64,000 bases of DNA from Okapia johnstoni. Its lineage: Eukaryota > Chordata > Mammalia > Artiodactyla > Giraffidae. A program made the position numbers and the translations under genes. Of this stretch, positions 42,907 to 55,225 are shown piece after piece. Every line of letters starts with the position of its first letter. Positions within the stretch are counted from its first letter, which is position 1. The notes under the pieces were generated by a model. That model searched no databases and was not told the DNA's origin. It saw nothing but the letters and a program-made list of their open reading frames with translations. Location: the NCBI GenBank assembly GCA_024291935.2, contig CM044311.1:21289001-21353000 (forward strand), written 5' to 3'.

Positions 42907-45899
42907 AGTAATGGCCTTTTATCAATTTTCCAAATATGAGTCAGTTCTAATCTTCAGTGTCCCTTAAAAAGACAGTATTAGATAATAACTATCCTGTAAC
43001 ACTAAGAACATATGATTATTTTTCCATTTATTCCAGTCTCTAACTTTTGGGTATTAACCTGTGTAACTCTGCTTAACAAAAAAAGCATGATTATTGGTAC
43101 TTAAAAAAAAAATCTTAAAAACTAAAATAATGCCGATGTTAGGAATCCAAGATGCTACCTGGGATATCACAAAGAGATGCATACAAGCATCTGGTTATAA
43201 ACCAATTTTTGACTAAACTGACCCTTCATAGTAGGCCCGTGTGTTTGTTATTCCAAACCAAGAACCATGAATTAAGGTCTAACTATTTTTATTATATAGG
43301 ATTCAGAAGAAATCATCATAATTCCTCCTTCCTTATTATAGTAAATTATAAGCAATAAGAGATCCCTGTGTGTGCACACCTGTGCATGCACATTCATGTG
43401 GTGGTATCAGCACTATCACCAAAGATTAAAAAGATGCAGGGATGGTGACACCTCTATGACACAATTAAAATTTTCTTCTTTCTTCTGGATATCCTCTTTT
43501 AAGTGGATCTGGTCAATTCACTGGTGTCAGAATCAGACATACAGCAATTAATCTTGAATGCCTCTTTCCCCTATTCTGACAAACAGAATATATCAGAAGT
43601 TTGATTTCACACGACCGGGACTAAAACATACCACCTCAGGTATAAGGCCATTCTCTATATTTGTGCCGTAATTTAGTTCACAAGAGCTTCAACTTTCTGA
43701 ATACGACAGCGAATGTTATTTTCATTACATTCACATCATGCTGGAAAGACCTAGAGAACAAAGGATTGTGGGTAATCATGAAGGAGTTCATTTGAAACGT
43801 GGCCGTTGAGCTGAGCTCCGAGTGGAAAGTGCTCTCTTGCTGTACATCTTTCTCAGTCATGTATCCCCTGTGACTTGACAGAGTGACTGAAGCATCTGCA
43901 GCGTATCTATGTCTTTTATGGAGGCTAAGCAATTGCTAATAGGAGATTTTTGGAGCAAAGCCAAGATAACCTCAAGTAATCACTTGAGGAAGTTATTTTT
44001 AGTGCCATAGGGCTCCATTTGAGACAGCATCTGGCTATGATGCTTTTGGTGACTTTGAGATGCATGGTGTTTTTAAGGAGGCTGATACTATTTAATCTTA
44101 CTCATCACATTCTTCACTTTGTCCAGCATTCAGTTCTGAATTGGATGTAGTTCAGATGTAGTAAGTATTGAGAATGTATTAACGTTCTGTGAACGTGTCT
44201 TTCACACACCTAGTGTTCTGTCTCTATCACTGTGTGTTCTCTCCCAGCTCAAAACATTCTCTCAAGGTTTACTGTGTTAATTAGCAATGCAATTCTTTTA
44301 AAAAATGGAATTACAGATGATTCTGAGTAACATACTGGCATTTATTGGAAGTAGATTACTTTTCCTGGAGCTGTATATTTTTTATCAAATAAGCTTTGTT
44401 GTCACTTTTCCTCAAAAAATGCAGAAATGTATCTTTCTGTATTATGGATAGTATTTCAGTGTATAATAATGACATCCTCTAATTAAAATTCCAACTAAGA
44501 CATACAAATAAATCTAGAAAAATATGTTCAGAACTCTGGAGCAATAGTCTTAAGTTTCTTGTTTATGTTTATGTATTTTGATTGTTTTGTTTTTTTTCAT
44601 TTTTTTAAATGAATGCAGGGAGTGAAGGTGGAGGGGAAGTAAATAAGTTTTTGTAATATTTTTAATTTTCCCCCAGATATTAAAATATTATTAGAATATA
44701 TATTATAATATATATGTGTTCTCTTACTTTTCATTGCCTGTTGTTAGTTCTTGCTGTTGTTGACAATGTAGGTGAATTAGGAAGAACTGAAGCAAGCAAC
44801 CTGTAAATTATTCAATGTAACTTTTAAGTCTTTGAGCTAAAATTCAAGTTATTTTTGCAACAAAGATGCTTTGCTTGAAATGTTGTTCTTATCTCTGCTC
44901 TGGTCTTTTTCTAAGTGCTTTTGAGTTCTGACGGTTAACTCCTTCATATTTTTTCCTCCGAAAGAGACATAAATATTATTTGAAGAAACTGGCTATGAAA
45001 GTCATTGCATTTTATACACTGACAGAGTTACAGAGTAGATGATGTCCTAGATCCCTCCCAGGAAATAGTTGAGAGTAAATCATATAGTCTAATGCTCTTT
45101 TTGTTCCTATTTCTAACACGTTAGCTGTTTATTTATGTTCCAGTTTATTCTAAAATCATTTGAGGTGCCTCATATGAATTGCACAATTTTTATAAGACAA
45201 CATTTTCTGACAATTAAAAACAAATAATCAAGAGGAAAAAAGGGGAGAGATAAAATATATTTCAAAAGAAGCAACAGAGGAAAGTGACAGCTTATTAAAA
45301 CAAATTATTGTCCATTATAATTAAAAGAAAACACAGGTTTTCTACATCTCATAATAAAAATGATGACTTTTAACTTGAAAAAATAAAGATTGTAGAGCTG
45401 TCTTCTTTCTTACTCTAATTGATAGTCTTCCATAATTGTTAGGAAATAGGCAAAAGTATTGATAGGGCTTGCATTTTTCTCAAAGAATTCCTCTAAGACT
45501 AAATTCAATAATTTCTAAATTCCTAAATTCAATAATCTTGTAAATATCCTGTGAGATGCGTATATAAATTTAAATCTGCCTTCAGCTTGCATTATATTTA
45601 TTAGATTGTGTTCAGAAACAGTACTTGATAAGAATTGTCATGCATGAAGTTTAACTGGGAGGTGAATTCAGGAATGATACAAAGGGGTGATGGGGTAAAG
45701 AGAAAGTGAGAGAGGAAAAGGAAAAAGACCAGTAACGAAGGCATTTATGAGAAATTTATTGCTTGGTTAACTGGACCTATCGCAATAAAAACCTCTATGA
45801 GACAACACAGAGCTATCTTACCCAGATTCCAGAAGAGATAGTTTCCTAGAACCTTTCTGGGGGATTCCAGAAGGTAGCCACCAACTTAAATGCATCCTT
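42907..45899. other. Long unique-looking stretch
   Basis: Almost 3 kb without a repeat that I can name. The part 43430-44100 is less AT-rich and has several CpG sites (for example near 43612, 43707, 43797, 43804 and 43900), unusual in this window. A minus-strand frame of 84 codons (43678-43932) crosses it but shows no recognisable domain. I cannot say whether this is a conserved regulatory element, an exon or neither. Confidence 0.45.
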
Positions 45900-45912
45900 C
45901 ATTAAACACTAT

Positions 45913-46184
45913 GCTGCTGCTGCTAAGTTGCTTCAGTCGTGTCCAATTCTGTGCGACCCCATAGACGGCAGCCCACCAGGCTCCCCTGTCCCTGGGATTC
46001 TCCAGGCAAGAATACTGGAGTGGGTTGCCGTTTCCTTCTCCAATGCATGAAAGTGAAAAGTGAAAGTGAAGTCGCTCAGTCGTGTCCAACTCTTAGCGAC
46101 TCCATGGACTGCAGCCTACCAGGCTCCTCAGTCAATGGGATTTTCCAGGCAAGAGTACTGGAGTAGGTGCCATTGCCTTCTCTG
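45913..46184 (-). mobile_element. Bov-A2 SINE with 13-bp duplication
   Basis: Reversed Bov-A dimer with 'gctgctgctgctaagttgct' tail, linker 'gcatgaaagtgaaaagtgaa' and two bodies. Duplication 'cattaaacactat' (45900-45912) and 'cattaaatgctat' (46185-46197), 11 of 13 matching. Confidence 0.95.
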
Positions 46185-46197
46185 CATTAAATGCTAT

Positions 46198-46689
46198 ACC
46201 CATGCATTAATGACTGGCAGTGCTCATCTATCCCACTTCTGCTCCTAATAATGTACAGAAATGTATTTGAGTCTGATTCTATGATTTTAAATTATATTTT
46301 TTTCAGTACTTCTTATTGTGAAGTTAATTTTTTTTTCTCCCATTTGGAATCTGATTTCTAAGAAATTCTGTTTGATCCATGAACCTTAGGGTCAAAATAT
46401 ATGGCATTCTGTTTCTTCAAATTTTATATGGTAATATGGAGCTGGAATGTGTTAGCCATAAAATTATTATTTTTTTAATCTATTATGTCAGGCATGATCA
46501 AATAAATATAGAAGAATGAGTTAGAGAGATTAAGGAGATGCTATGAAATCAATTCATAATATTTATTGTAAAACATTTATTTTTAATAAAATTATTTTAT
46601 AACTGAGATATTATATCACAACTTTTTTTTTAATTTCTAAAATTATTTATACTGATTTAAAGTGAAATTACCACTGAAGTGAAATGAGC
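46198..46689. other. Unassigned AT-rich DNA
   Basis: No gene or nameable repeat. Confidence 0.45.
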
Positions 46690-46741
46690 ATGAAGAAAAG
46701 TGTACATTTAATAAATTGTATAGCTAGATGAATTATCACAT

Positions 46742-47399
46742 ATCCAGTCCTATCATTTCATGGCAAATAAAAGGAGAAAAAGTGGAAGCAGTGACAGGTT
46801 TTATTTTCTTGGGCTCCAAAATCACTGCAGATGGTGACTGCAGCCATGAAACATAAAGACGCTTGTTCTTTGGAAGGGAAGATATGACAAACCTAAAAAG
46901 CGTATTAAAAAGCAGAGAGATCACTTTGCCAACAAAGATCCATCTAGTCAAAGCTATGGTTTTTCCAGTCGTCACATATGGATGTGAAAGTTGGACCATA
47001 AAGAAGGCTGGATGCCAAAGAATTGACACTTTTGAACTGTGGTGTTGGAGAAGACTCTTGAGAGTCCCTTGGACTGCAAGGAGATAAAATCTGTCACTCC
47101 TAAAGGAAATGAAGCCTGAATATTCATTGCAAGGACTGATGCTGAAGCTGAAACTCCAATACTTTGGCTACCTGATGTGAAGAGTTGACTCATTAGAAAA
47201 GACCCTGATGCTGGGAAAGATTGAAGGCAACGGGAGAAGGGGGCAGCAGAGGATGAGATGATTAGATAGCATCACCAACTCAGTGGACAGGAATCAGAGC
47301 AAACTCTGGGAGATAGTGGAGGGCAGAAGAGCCTGGCATGCTTCAGTCCATGGGGTTACAAACAGTTGGACATGACTTAACAACTGAACAACAGCAACA
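46742..47399 (+). mobile_element. BovB 3' part inside old L1
   Basis: About 660 bases from 'ccagtcctatcatttcatgg' to a 'caacagcaacagcaacaaca' tail. The frame at 46863-47087 reads 'VLKSREITLPTKIHLVKAMV' and '[15 protein letters not shown]', the region after the RT 'YADD' box. A stop at the next codons and further breaks end it. Confidence 0.93.
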
Positions 47400-47910
47400 G
47401 CAACAACATGCAGTATTACAAAGCAAACACATCACGTGATGAGCACTCAGAACAAGAAACACAATATTAACTTTACCAGAATCTCAGAAACTCTCGCGTT
47501 TAATTCTATTCACTGCTATTCATGATCTGGAACTTAGGTCATTCTATGACCATTTCTAAGAACACATGTTATTGCCGTTCTTGAAATTCATATAAATATA
47601 AAACAAGTGTATGTATTATTCTATAGCTTCTTTCTCTCAACAATAATATGTTTTTTATAATCACGTTCTTGTATACTCGTATGTATATCTTTCACGTTAT
47701 TGCCATTTAGTATTTAATGGTATAAAGTGTTTATTTAACCATTCCGTTTGAAGGATAAGAATGATACTTGTGCATATTTTTGCTCATAAACTTATGAATT
47801 GTGCTGCTTCAGCTCATATGGTACATTTGTTCTAGTAAAATATACTCTTCTGTATTGAGAATATAGCTAGAAATGAAATTGTCAATTCATAGGTGATGCT
47901 AATGTTAAGT

Positions 47911-48120
47911 GGTGGTGGTTTAGTTGCTACTTTGTTTCCTACTCTTGGGACCTCATGGTCTGTGGCCCACCAGGGTCCTCCGTCCATAGAATTCTCCAGG
48001 CAAGAATATGGGAGTGGGTAGCCATTTCCTTCTCCAGGGGAATCTTCCCAGCCCAGGGATAAAACCTGGGTCTCCTGCATTGTAGACAAATTCTTTACCT
48101 ACTGAGTGACCAGGGAAGCC
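47911..48120 (-). mobile_element. Bov-tA SINE with 10-bp duplication
   Basis: Reversed Bov-tA with 'ggtggtggtttagttgctac' tail, body 'aattctccaggcaagaatat' and head 'gggataaaacctgggtctcc' ending 'gaccagggaagcc'. Duplication 'aatgttaagt' (47901-47910) and 'aatattaagt' (48121-48130), 9 of 10 matching. Confidence 0.95.
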
Positions 48121-48560
48121 AATATTAAGTAGATATCATCAAGTAATTTTCTAATGTGGTTATTTCAATTTATACATCCACCAGCAACAGATGTGAATAC
48201 TGGTCACTCTGTAATTTAGCTAACACCAAGTATTGCCAGTTTTTTTCATTTTAAACTTTCTGATAAGCATTCCAGGGAATTGTATGCATAAGAGTTTATG
48301 AAGTAAAGCAACTTTTTAAGTATGCCTTTTGGTCTTTTAGGTATCCATCTTTTCAAAGTGTTCATGAAGTCCTTTGCTTATTATTCTAAATTAGATCATA
48401 TGTTTCTACATCTGTGTAATATTCCTTTATGTATATTTCATAACATACTTTCTTAGATGTATATTTCACAAATATATTCTTTCACTGTAGTCCTTTTTAC
48501 TTCCTAATGGTATCTTTTCATGAACATAGTTTCTTAAATTTAATGCAGTATGATTTATCA

Positions 48561-49280
48561 TTATTTTCTTTATGATAAACACTTTGCTGTTGCTAAATAA
48601 GAAAGCTTCATATGTTATATCATAAATATATTATTTTTAAATTTTCAAGTAAAAGGCACAGCTTTTTAATGGGTATGCTTATAATTACTAGCTTTCCTGA
48701 ACTAATTTTTTATCATAGTACTATGTAAAGAGTAAGAATAATTTTTGGTTGATACGTAATTAATTAAGCATTATTTATTGAAGCTTGTCCTTTCTCTACT
48801 GCACAGAAAAGTTGGTCATAGTTGTAAATCAGGTGATCATGCATGTGTGGATCCATTTCTGAACTCATGTTTATATTTTTTTGGTTAACTTGTATATCTC
48901 TGAATATACCAGTAATTATCTTTTAATGCCATCCCTAATTTATCTATTGCCATATATGCATTTTTACCTAGTACAAATTATTAACTTGGTAATCTAACAA
49001 TATGACTACAGAAAGCTCAAAAGTGATGGTCATGTAGATATGACTCAACAAGATCAAGAACCAGATCAGAGAAAACACCAGAAATGTTTATAAACTTTTA
49101 AGTTGAATATATTTTACAACATGTTTAAGAATATTAATGAGCTTAGACAATATCAATAAACATTTTATTAAATATATAAACTTAGACATCACAATTTTAA
49201 AAGTCTCAAGAACAATAGGGAAGTAGACAAAAAAAATGCACTCACTAGAAGCATAATAATAGTGAATATAAATTAAGGAG
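48561..49280. other. Unassigned AT-rich DNA
   Basis: No gene is seen. Parts may continue the old L1 to the left, but I cannot delimit it. Confidence 0.4.
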
Positions 49281-49612
49281 TTCAGTTCAGTTGCTTGGCC
49301 ATGTCCAACTCTTTGCTATCCCATGGACTGCAGCACACGAGGCTTCCCTGTCCATCACCAACTCCCAGAGCTTGCTCAAACTCATGTCTGTGGAGTCAGT
49401 AATGCCAGCGAACCATCTCATCCTCTGTTGTCCCCTTCGGCCTTCAATCTTTCCCAGTGTCAGGGTCTTTTCCAATGAGTCAGTTCTTCACATCAGGTGG
49501 CCAAAGTATTGGAGTTTCAGCTTTAGCATCAGTCCTTCCAATGAATATTCAGGACTGATTTCCTTTAGGATTGACTGGTTTGTTCTCCTTGCAGTCAAAG
49601 GGACTCTCAAGA
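49281..49612 (-). mobile_element. BovB 3' end fragment, reverse strand
   Basis: Reversed BovB tail, from 'ttcagttcagttgcttggcc' to 'gcagtcaaagggactctcaa'. The minus-strand frame 49287-49475 has '[20 protein letters not shown]' and '[14 protein letters not shown]', the last part of BovB ORF2. Confidence 0.94.
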
Positions 49613-50607
49613 ATGCCAAGAAAAGAGAATAGATTATTATTTTAAATATAAAAACTTTTCACATAAATACAGAGCCAGAACCGTATTCTTGGATACAATA
49701 ATGAATTCAGAATATCAAGTATATATTTACATATGTGTATAGACACAGCATATTACAAATAAATATAATGAAAGTTATTATAATAAAATAATGTGTTAAT
49801 AACAAGGCCAAGTTAAGAGCTATTTTTAAAAATAAATTACATTTTCTTTGTACCCTGGAGTAAATCTAAGACTTTGGAGCAAAGTATTTAGCAAACATCA
49901 GGAATATATATATATATATATACCATATAAAAATTCATGAGATTGTATACAGGACAGAGTTACTCAGCAAGGTTGAGTTGCTCTAAAACTATACTTTTCC
50001 AAGAAAAGTTTAAAGGTCTACTTTCAGGACTGGCTATTGGGCAGCTCTTAGAAATAAAGCTTTAGAAATAATCAGTGTGATAAGTGTTTTGGTACACCTG
50101 AAACCTTGGGCCACATCTTAGTAATATACCCAGGAGAATATTTTATTGAGAATATTGAGAATATTGAGAATAGAATAGAATATTGAGAATATTTTTATTA
50201 ATTATACACATCATCAAATATCCAGTTTATATTTCCAAATTGACTCAGTGCTGCCTATATTTTCTTTGATTTTAACATCCATCAAAATTCATATATTGCA
50301 ATTGGTATGTATTGATCATCTGATTCTTTTAAATCAGAATAAACCATTTTCCCCACTCCCAACACTTCGTTGCTTTGGTTTTTCTTTTACTATTTCCATA
50401 GGCCCAGGTCAATTTCATTATGGATCAGTCTACACTGTGGATTTTTCTCAGCAGTAAAATTATAGATTTTTCTACACATGCAGGACGAATATTTTTGAAG
50501 AGTAAGTGTGTAGGGAGGAGGGTGTAAAAATGTCACTTCAATAATTGCTGTTGTGTGTTTTTATTTGTATCATGTTAAGAGACAACAAATATTAGATTGT
50601 CTCACTA
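49613..50607. other. Unassigned AT-rich DNA with small repeats
   Basis: Contains an (AT)n run at 49902-49922 and a local 'gagaatatt' repeat at about 50136-50190. No gene is supported. Confidence 0.45.
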
Positions 50608-50920
50608 TAAGCATACCTTGGAGACATTACAGGGCTGGTTCCAGACCATTGCAATAAAGTGAATCACATGGAATTTTGGATTATTAAATATAACTTGTAG
50701 ACTATTAGGTCTAAAAGAGGTGTATACTTTAATTACAAAACCTTGCTAAAAATGCTCACAGTACCACTGATCACAGACCACCATAACAAATACTATAATA
50801 AAGAAAATGTTTGAAATACTTTGAAAATTACTAAAATGTGACACAGAGACAAGACATGAGCAAAAGCTGGTGGGAAAATGTCACTGATAGACTTGCAGAG
50901 TTGCCACAAACCTTTAAATA
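50608..50920 (+). mobile_element. Tigger1-derived MITE relic, 3'-truncated
   Basis: Left end 'gcataccttggagacattac' followed by 'ggttccagaccattgcaata' is the Tigger1 terminus (pogo-type DNA transposon). After about 135 bases it jumps to the right-hand part ('actgatcacagaccaccata', 'aaatgtgacacagagacaag', 'agagttgccacaaacctt'), so the transposase gene is deleted. The expected right inverted end is missing. Confidence 0.88.
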
Positions 50921-51910
50921 ACAGTCATATGGTCTTTTTATTTGACAGCTGTAACTGCTTAAATGAAATCACCCACTGTCCACTCCGTTCAGAGTCCTTT
51001 TGCCTAATAAAATGTACATAGATGTCTTCCATCTCAACCTGTTTGCTTTGAATTTGCTTCCTCCTCACTCCCATCAAAATATGTTCCTCTTTATGTATCT
51101 TTTTATTTTATTGATATTTTGTCCTCATTTATGAAAGCAGAAATTTAAAAAACAATCCTTCAAAAAAATGTAAACTTTGTATCTGGTCTGTACAGTCATA
51201 CAATTTCTGGCCTCTGCTCCTCCTCATTAGGTTCCTATCTCTTGACATATTTGCTCATTCACCTATGCTACCCTTCTCCCTTGACAATACCTGGTTTTCT
51301 TTTTTCTTTTTTTTAACTTGCATGCTTTCTTGATGTCTAGGATCCATGCTTCCTGCCTATTTCATGATTGTCTCTTTACCCAAGTTCAAGTCTTTCCGTT
51401 TTTAATCTGACATTTTTCTTATGTGTGACCATGATTTTCAAAAAGAAGTAATTCCTTAAGAACGAAGATCATGCCAGTTAAATTCAGTTGGCCATTGCTG
51501 CATTCTCATGTTTGAGGGCACATTGGATGCCCTTAAAATGTAGTCATCATGTATCTGGTGAACTAATGGAAAAAAAAAAGAAAGTTTGACTTCTTGTTTC
51601 CTTATACCAATGTCCTGGTACTGATTGAATGCCACAGTTGACCTAAGAACAAGACTTCTGTATTCCAGGATTTTGTGGCACAATATTGATTCTTGATATA
51701 ATAGTGATTGTATAAGGAGTCCTTATTAAAAAACCTCATCGCCTCTCTCCTGCAGTATTATATGATTCAAATTTAAAAATCACAGATAACTGAATGGAGC
51801 CCATGGCTAAATGGTAAAAACATAATTTAAATATTTAGTTAAATTAATAATTTTAGTTAAGTGATTTGATATTACTTTGATTTAAAAAAAAGATGACTCC
51901 ACATACAGTG

Positions 51911-51912
<2 letters not shown>
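50921..51912. other. Unassigned DNA
   Basis: No gene is supported. 51430-51560 faintly resembles an L2-type 3' end in wording ('ttaagaacgaagatcatgcc') but is too diverged to call. Confidence 0.4.

Positions 51913-51958
<46 letters not shown>
51913..51958. repeat. (TA)n microsatellite
   Basis: About 23 TA units, the longest TA run in the window. Confidence 0.97.
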
Positions 51959-51962
<4 letters not shown>

Positions 51963-54212
51963 CACATTTGGCTTAGAAATTTTGAATAGAAGACATCTTA
52001 TAAAAAATAATTATGTTAAGTATTATATAAAACAAAATAAACACTTTCACACACATGCATACACCCTTACACACAAGCACTAACAAAGGGACAAAAGAAA
52101 AATTGGAAAACATCCATAATTCATTACAGAACCCAAAATAGATGTAAATCAATTCCATGAAAGCATTTCCCTATTTGTTTCCTTTTCCTGAATTATTTTG
52201 TCCCTAATTGTCTTTAAAATATCTTCCTTGAAATGATTAGTTGAATGTTTAGTGTTCAATTGGATTATTATTATAATATAGCTATTTTCAATTTCTACCA
52301 GTATGTAAAAAAAATAAATTTATTTCTTTACTCAAGATAATAGCCTAAATTTAATATTTGTATATTTAATAATATCTAAAAATTAGTCACTTCATTATCT
52401 ACAGAAGTAGAAAAGGCTCTTCACTGGATTCTTAAATTGAGATATTATTCTATTCTTTAATACAGCCACATCATTCCTCTTCACCATTCATATTCTTGTT
52501 ACAAAGTGCTCATATTTTTAAGGTGAAAGCAAGAAAATATAAAATAGCTAATAATATGCTTAATAATTAAGTAATTTTTGATAGATATTTAGTAAAAGTA
52601 TTTAATTCTAAGATGTTTGGCCACCAGCCTCCCTTGAGGTACAGTTTCTAAGAATATATGCAGGTGAAATATTACCCAAGAGTAAATCCATTAACCGCTA
52701 GGTGGTAGTATATCCTTTCTTATTTTATAACAATAGTGTGGATTTCAATTTATTCTTTTAAATTTTGAATGAGAAGAATGAAATACTTGCAAAACAAGTT
52801 TAGTACTGTTATATATTTGTATTATCTCATTTTTTATTTTGAGTTTTTCTGTAAGATTTTTCAAATCTTCTGTTTTGCTTCCTGATTAGGAAAGGAACTA
52901 TTGATAATACAATAATTTCATTGTTCAGATAATATAGCTATATACAAATATTTGAATATATATGGATATATGTGTCTCCTAATTTATAACAAAAAATTTT
53001 AGGAATTTTCAACAGTATATATTAAAATATTATCTACTTTGTTTCAGTCTATATTATTTTAGATGCTTAAGTTTTATATTCTTGGAAAAAATATCTCTTC
53101 ATCCAAAATTGTGAATAGAATTGTTTCACTGGAGGTACTATTCTTAATAAGAAGGTGTTCAAAATTTCAGCATTCTGAGGAGAATAGAAAAGTCAATTAT
53201 GATAATTCATTTTTTCAAAGGTGATAGCATTTATTCATATTGATTAATTACTTCTCTCTGGTTATTTTCCACAAATAATTTGTTGTAACAACTAAACTAG
53301 AAAAATTAATTGCATGTTGTTTTTGATATTTTTACTTAAGGAAATGAATCCAATGGAAAATAATCCATATTTCAGCATATCTAGACATCTGCTTGAAAAT
53401 GTTATTTCTTGCAATTGCTAGATTTGTCTATCAAATAAGATGAGTTTATTATGGAGTGTTATAAAGAAATAAGGTATTAGAACCGTTGAAATGATATTGC
53501 TGCAGATTGAAGTTGAGATAACATTTCTAGAAGGCTATCTTAAACCACATTGTAATAAAGGTAATCATTGACATGGAGTCAAATTTCTTGAAATGTATTT
53601 CAATATATATTTATAAAAGTGTGCAACAATTTAACTATGAAGCTGTTTATTCCAACATTATCCATAGTAGTGCAGAATTTGATGCTGTCTGGATATAAAA
53701 CAGTATGGAATTTAAAAAATCATTAATGATTCCATTAATGGAGTTTCCATGAAGTGGAAAATAACCATTAAGCATGCTTTTATAATAATTCACACAAATA
53801 TCTATAGAATATTAATTTGCATGGAAAAAAACAGTGATAGATCCTTAGTCAAAATCCCAAAATATTGTTAGATTATGGGCACATTGCATAAGAAGACATC
53901 ATAATCACTATTATTCTATATAGATTTCTACATATTTTTGTATATACTCTATAAAATATTTTAGTTATATCTTTACCTTAAACAATAAAAACATTGTACA
54001 AAAGCAAAATAATACATACTTTTGCACAGTTGAAATGGATCTACATTGTGATCCTATGTTTACTAATTTATTTATGTTGAACATATTTATATTAAAAGAT
54101 GAATAATATATAAAAATATACTTTATGAAAGTTTCTACAAGTACTTATTATTCATTATGAAAATAGATGAAGTAAAAACATAAGTTTCAGGTTTGTTACC
54201 ATTTATTTAATG
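51959..54212. other. Quiet AT-rich DNA
   Basis: About 2.2 kb with no SINE, LINE, gene or RNA that I can recognise. This is the longest stretch free of young insertions apart from the one at 42.9-45.9 kb. Confidence 0.45.
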
Positions 54213-54398
54213 TAGCTGTGCTGTGCTTAGTTGAGTCTGGACTGCAGACCATCAGGCTCCTCTGTTCATGGGGATTTTCCAAACAAAAATACTGGAATGG
54301 GTTGCATGCCCTTCTCCAGGGGATCTTCCCAACCCAGGGATCGAACCCAGGTCTCCCACATTGCAGGCGGATTATTTACAATCTGAGCCACCAGGGAT
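54213..54398 (-). mobile_element. Bov-tA SINE, reverse strand, tail-shortened
   Basis: Reversed Bov-tA: shortened tail 'gctgtgctgtgcttagttga', body 'ttccaaacaaaaatactgg', head with near-consensus reversed B box ('gggatcgaacccaggtctcc') ending 'gagccaccaggga'. Confidence 0.93.
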
Positions 54399-54487
54399 TT
54401 AACTATATAGATAATGTGTTCATTGAATACTAGTTTTAAAAGAGCTTCACGTGTGTGAAGCATGATATATGTGATAATTGTGATAAC

Positions 54488-54682
54488 TTTTCAGGCCTTA
54501 TGTGAGAACATAGCAAAAAGGCAGCATTCTGCAAGCCAGGAAGGGAGTCTCATCAGACACTGAATCAGTCAGCACCATGATCTTCGACTTCTGAGACTTC
54601 ATAACTGTGAGAAGAAACTTTTTGTTGTTTAAGCCGCCTAGCGTATATCATTTTGTTACTGCAGCCAGAGCCGATTAAGGCA
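54488..54682 (+). mobile_element. MLT1-like LTR 3' end (ERVL-MaLR)
   Basis: 'gcaagccaggaagggagtct', 'catgatcttcgacttctgag', 'acttcataactgtgagaaga', 'ttgttgtttaagccgcctag' and 'cattttgttactgcagccag' are in the order of the 3' part of a MaLR-type LTR. The 5' part of the LTR is not recognisable and no viral coding sequence is present. A very old, inert endogenous retrovirus-like relic. Confidence 0.8.
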
Positions 54683-55008
54683 CTTTCTTATATAACTGAA
54701 TCTTTGTACCTGTAGAACAGCAAGTCCACGGTTTCCCCCTCTTCCAGCCCCTGCAAACACTGTTCTACTTTGTGTTTTAATTTAGCTTATCAGTGCTTTA
54801 TACATGTTTATATTTTAGTTGAGTTATATTGTTAATTTTGTCTATATGTAGTTTGTGTTTTGGGTTTCAATCATAAATGGCATACTTTAAAATTTTTAAA
54901 TGCTCAATCATTTGCTACTGAAATATAGAAATAGAACTGATATGAATTACTGGCCTTATATTTTGCAAAATACTAAGCTTATTAGTTCTGTAGTGTTTTT
55001 GTAGTTTT

Positions 55009-55225
55009 ATAGGACTCATTTGAAAAGACCCTGATGTTGGAAAAGATTGAAGCGGGAGGAAAAGGGGATGACAGAGGATGAGATGGTTGGATGGCATCAC
55101 TGACTCAATGGACATGAGTTTGAGTAAACTTTGGGAGTTGGTGATGGACAGGGAGGCCTGACGTGCTGCAATATATGGGGTCGTAAAGAGTCGGACATGA
55201 CTGAGCAACTGAACTGAACTGAATT
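55009..55225 (+). mobile_element. BovB 3' tail inside old L1
   Basis: Last roughly 215 bases of BovB ('gactcatttgaaaagaccct', 'gatgagatggttggatggca', 'gagtcggacatgactgagca'), ending 'ctgaactgaactgaa'. The flanks 'ttataggact' and 'tttaggatc' hint at an imperfect duplication. Confidence 0.92.

Larger units (their letters stand above)
46690..48560 (-). mobile_element. Old L1 3' part, reverse strand, split
   Basis: An old L1 subfamily in reverse. Pieces are 46690-46741, 47400-47910 ('gatgagcactcagaacaaga', 'atgtatattatt'-type runs, 'aaccattccgtttgaaggat') and 48121 to about 48560. BovB (46742-47399) and Bov-tA (47911-48120) interrupt it. Strongly diverged, so the right end is approximate. Confidence 0.65.

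Noticed and set aside
43678..43932. 84-codon minus-strand frame in a unique-looking block
   Set aside because: No recognisable domain, splice context or codon signal. The block itself is kept as a finding, but not this frame as a gene.
46060..46248. 62-codon forward frame
   Set aside because: Reads through the reversed Bov-A2.
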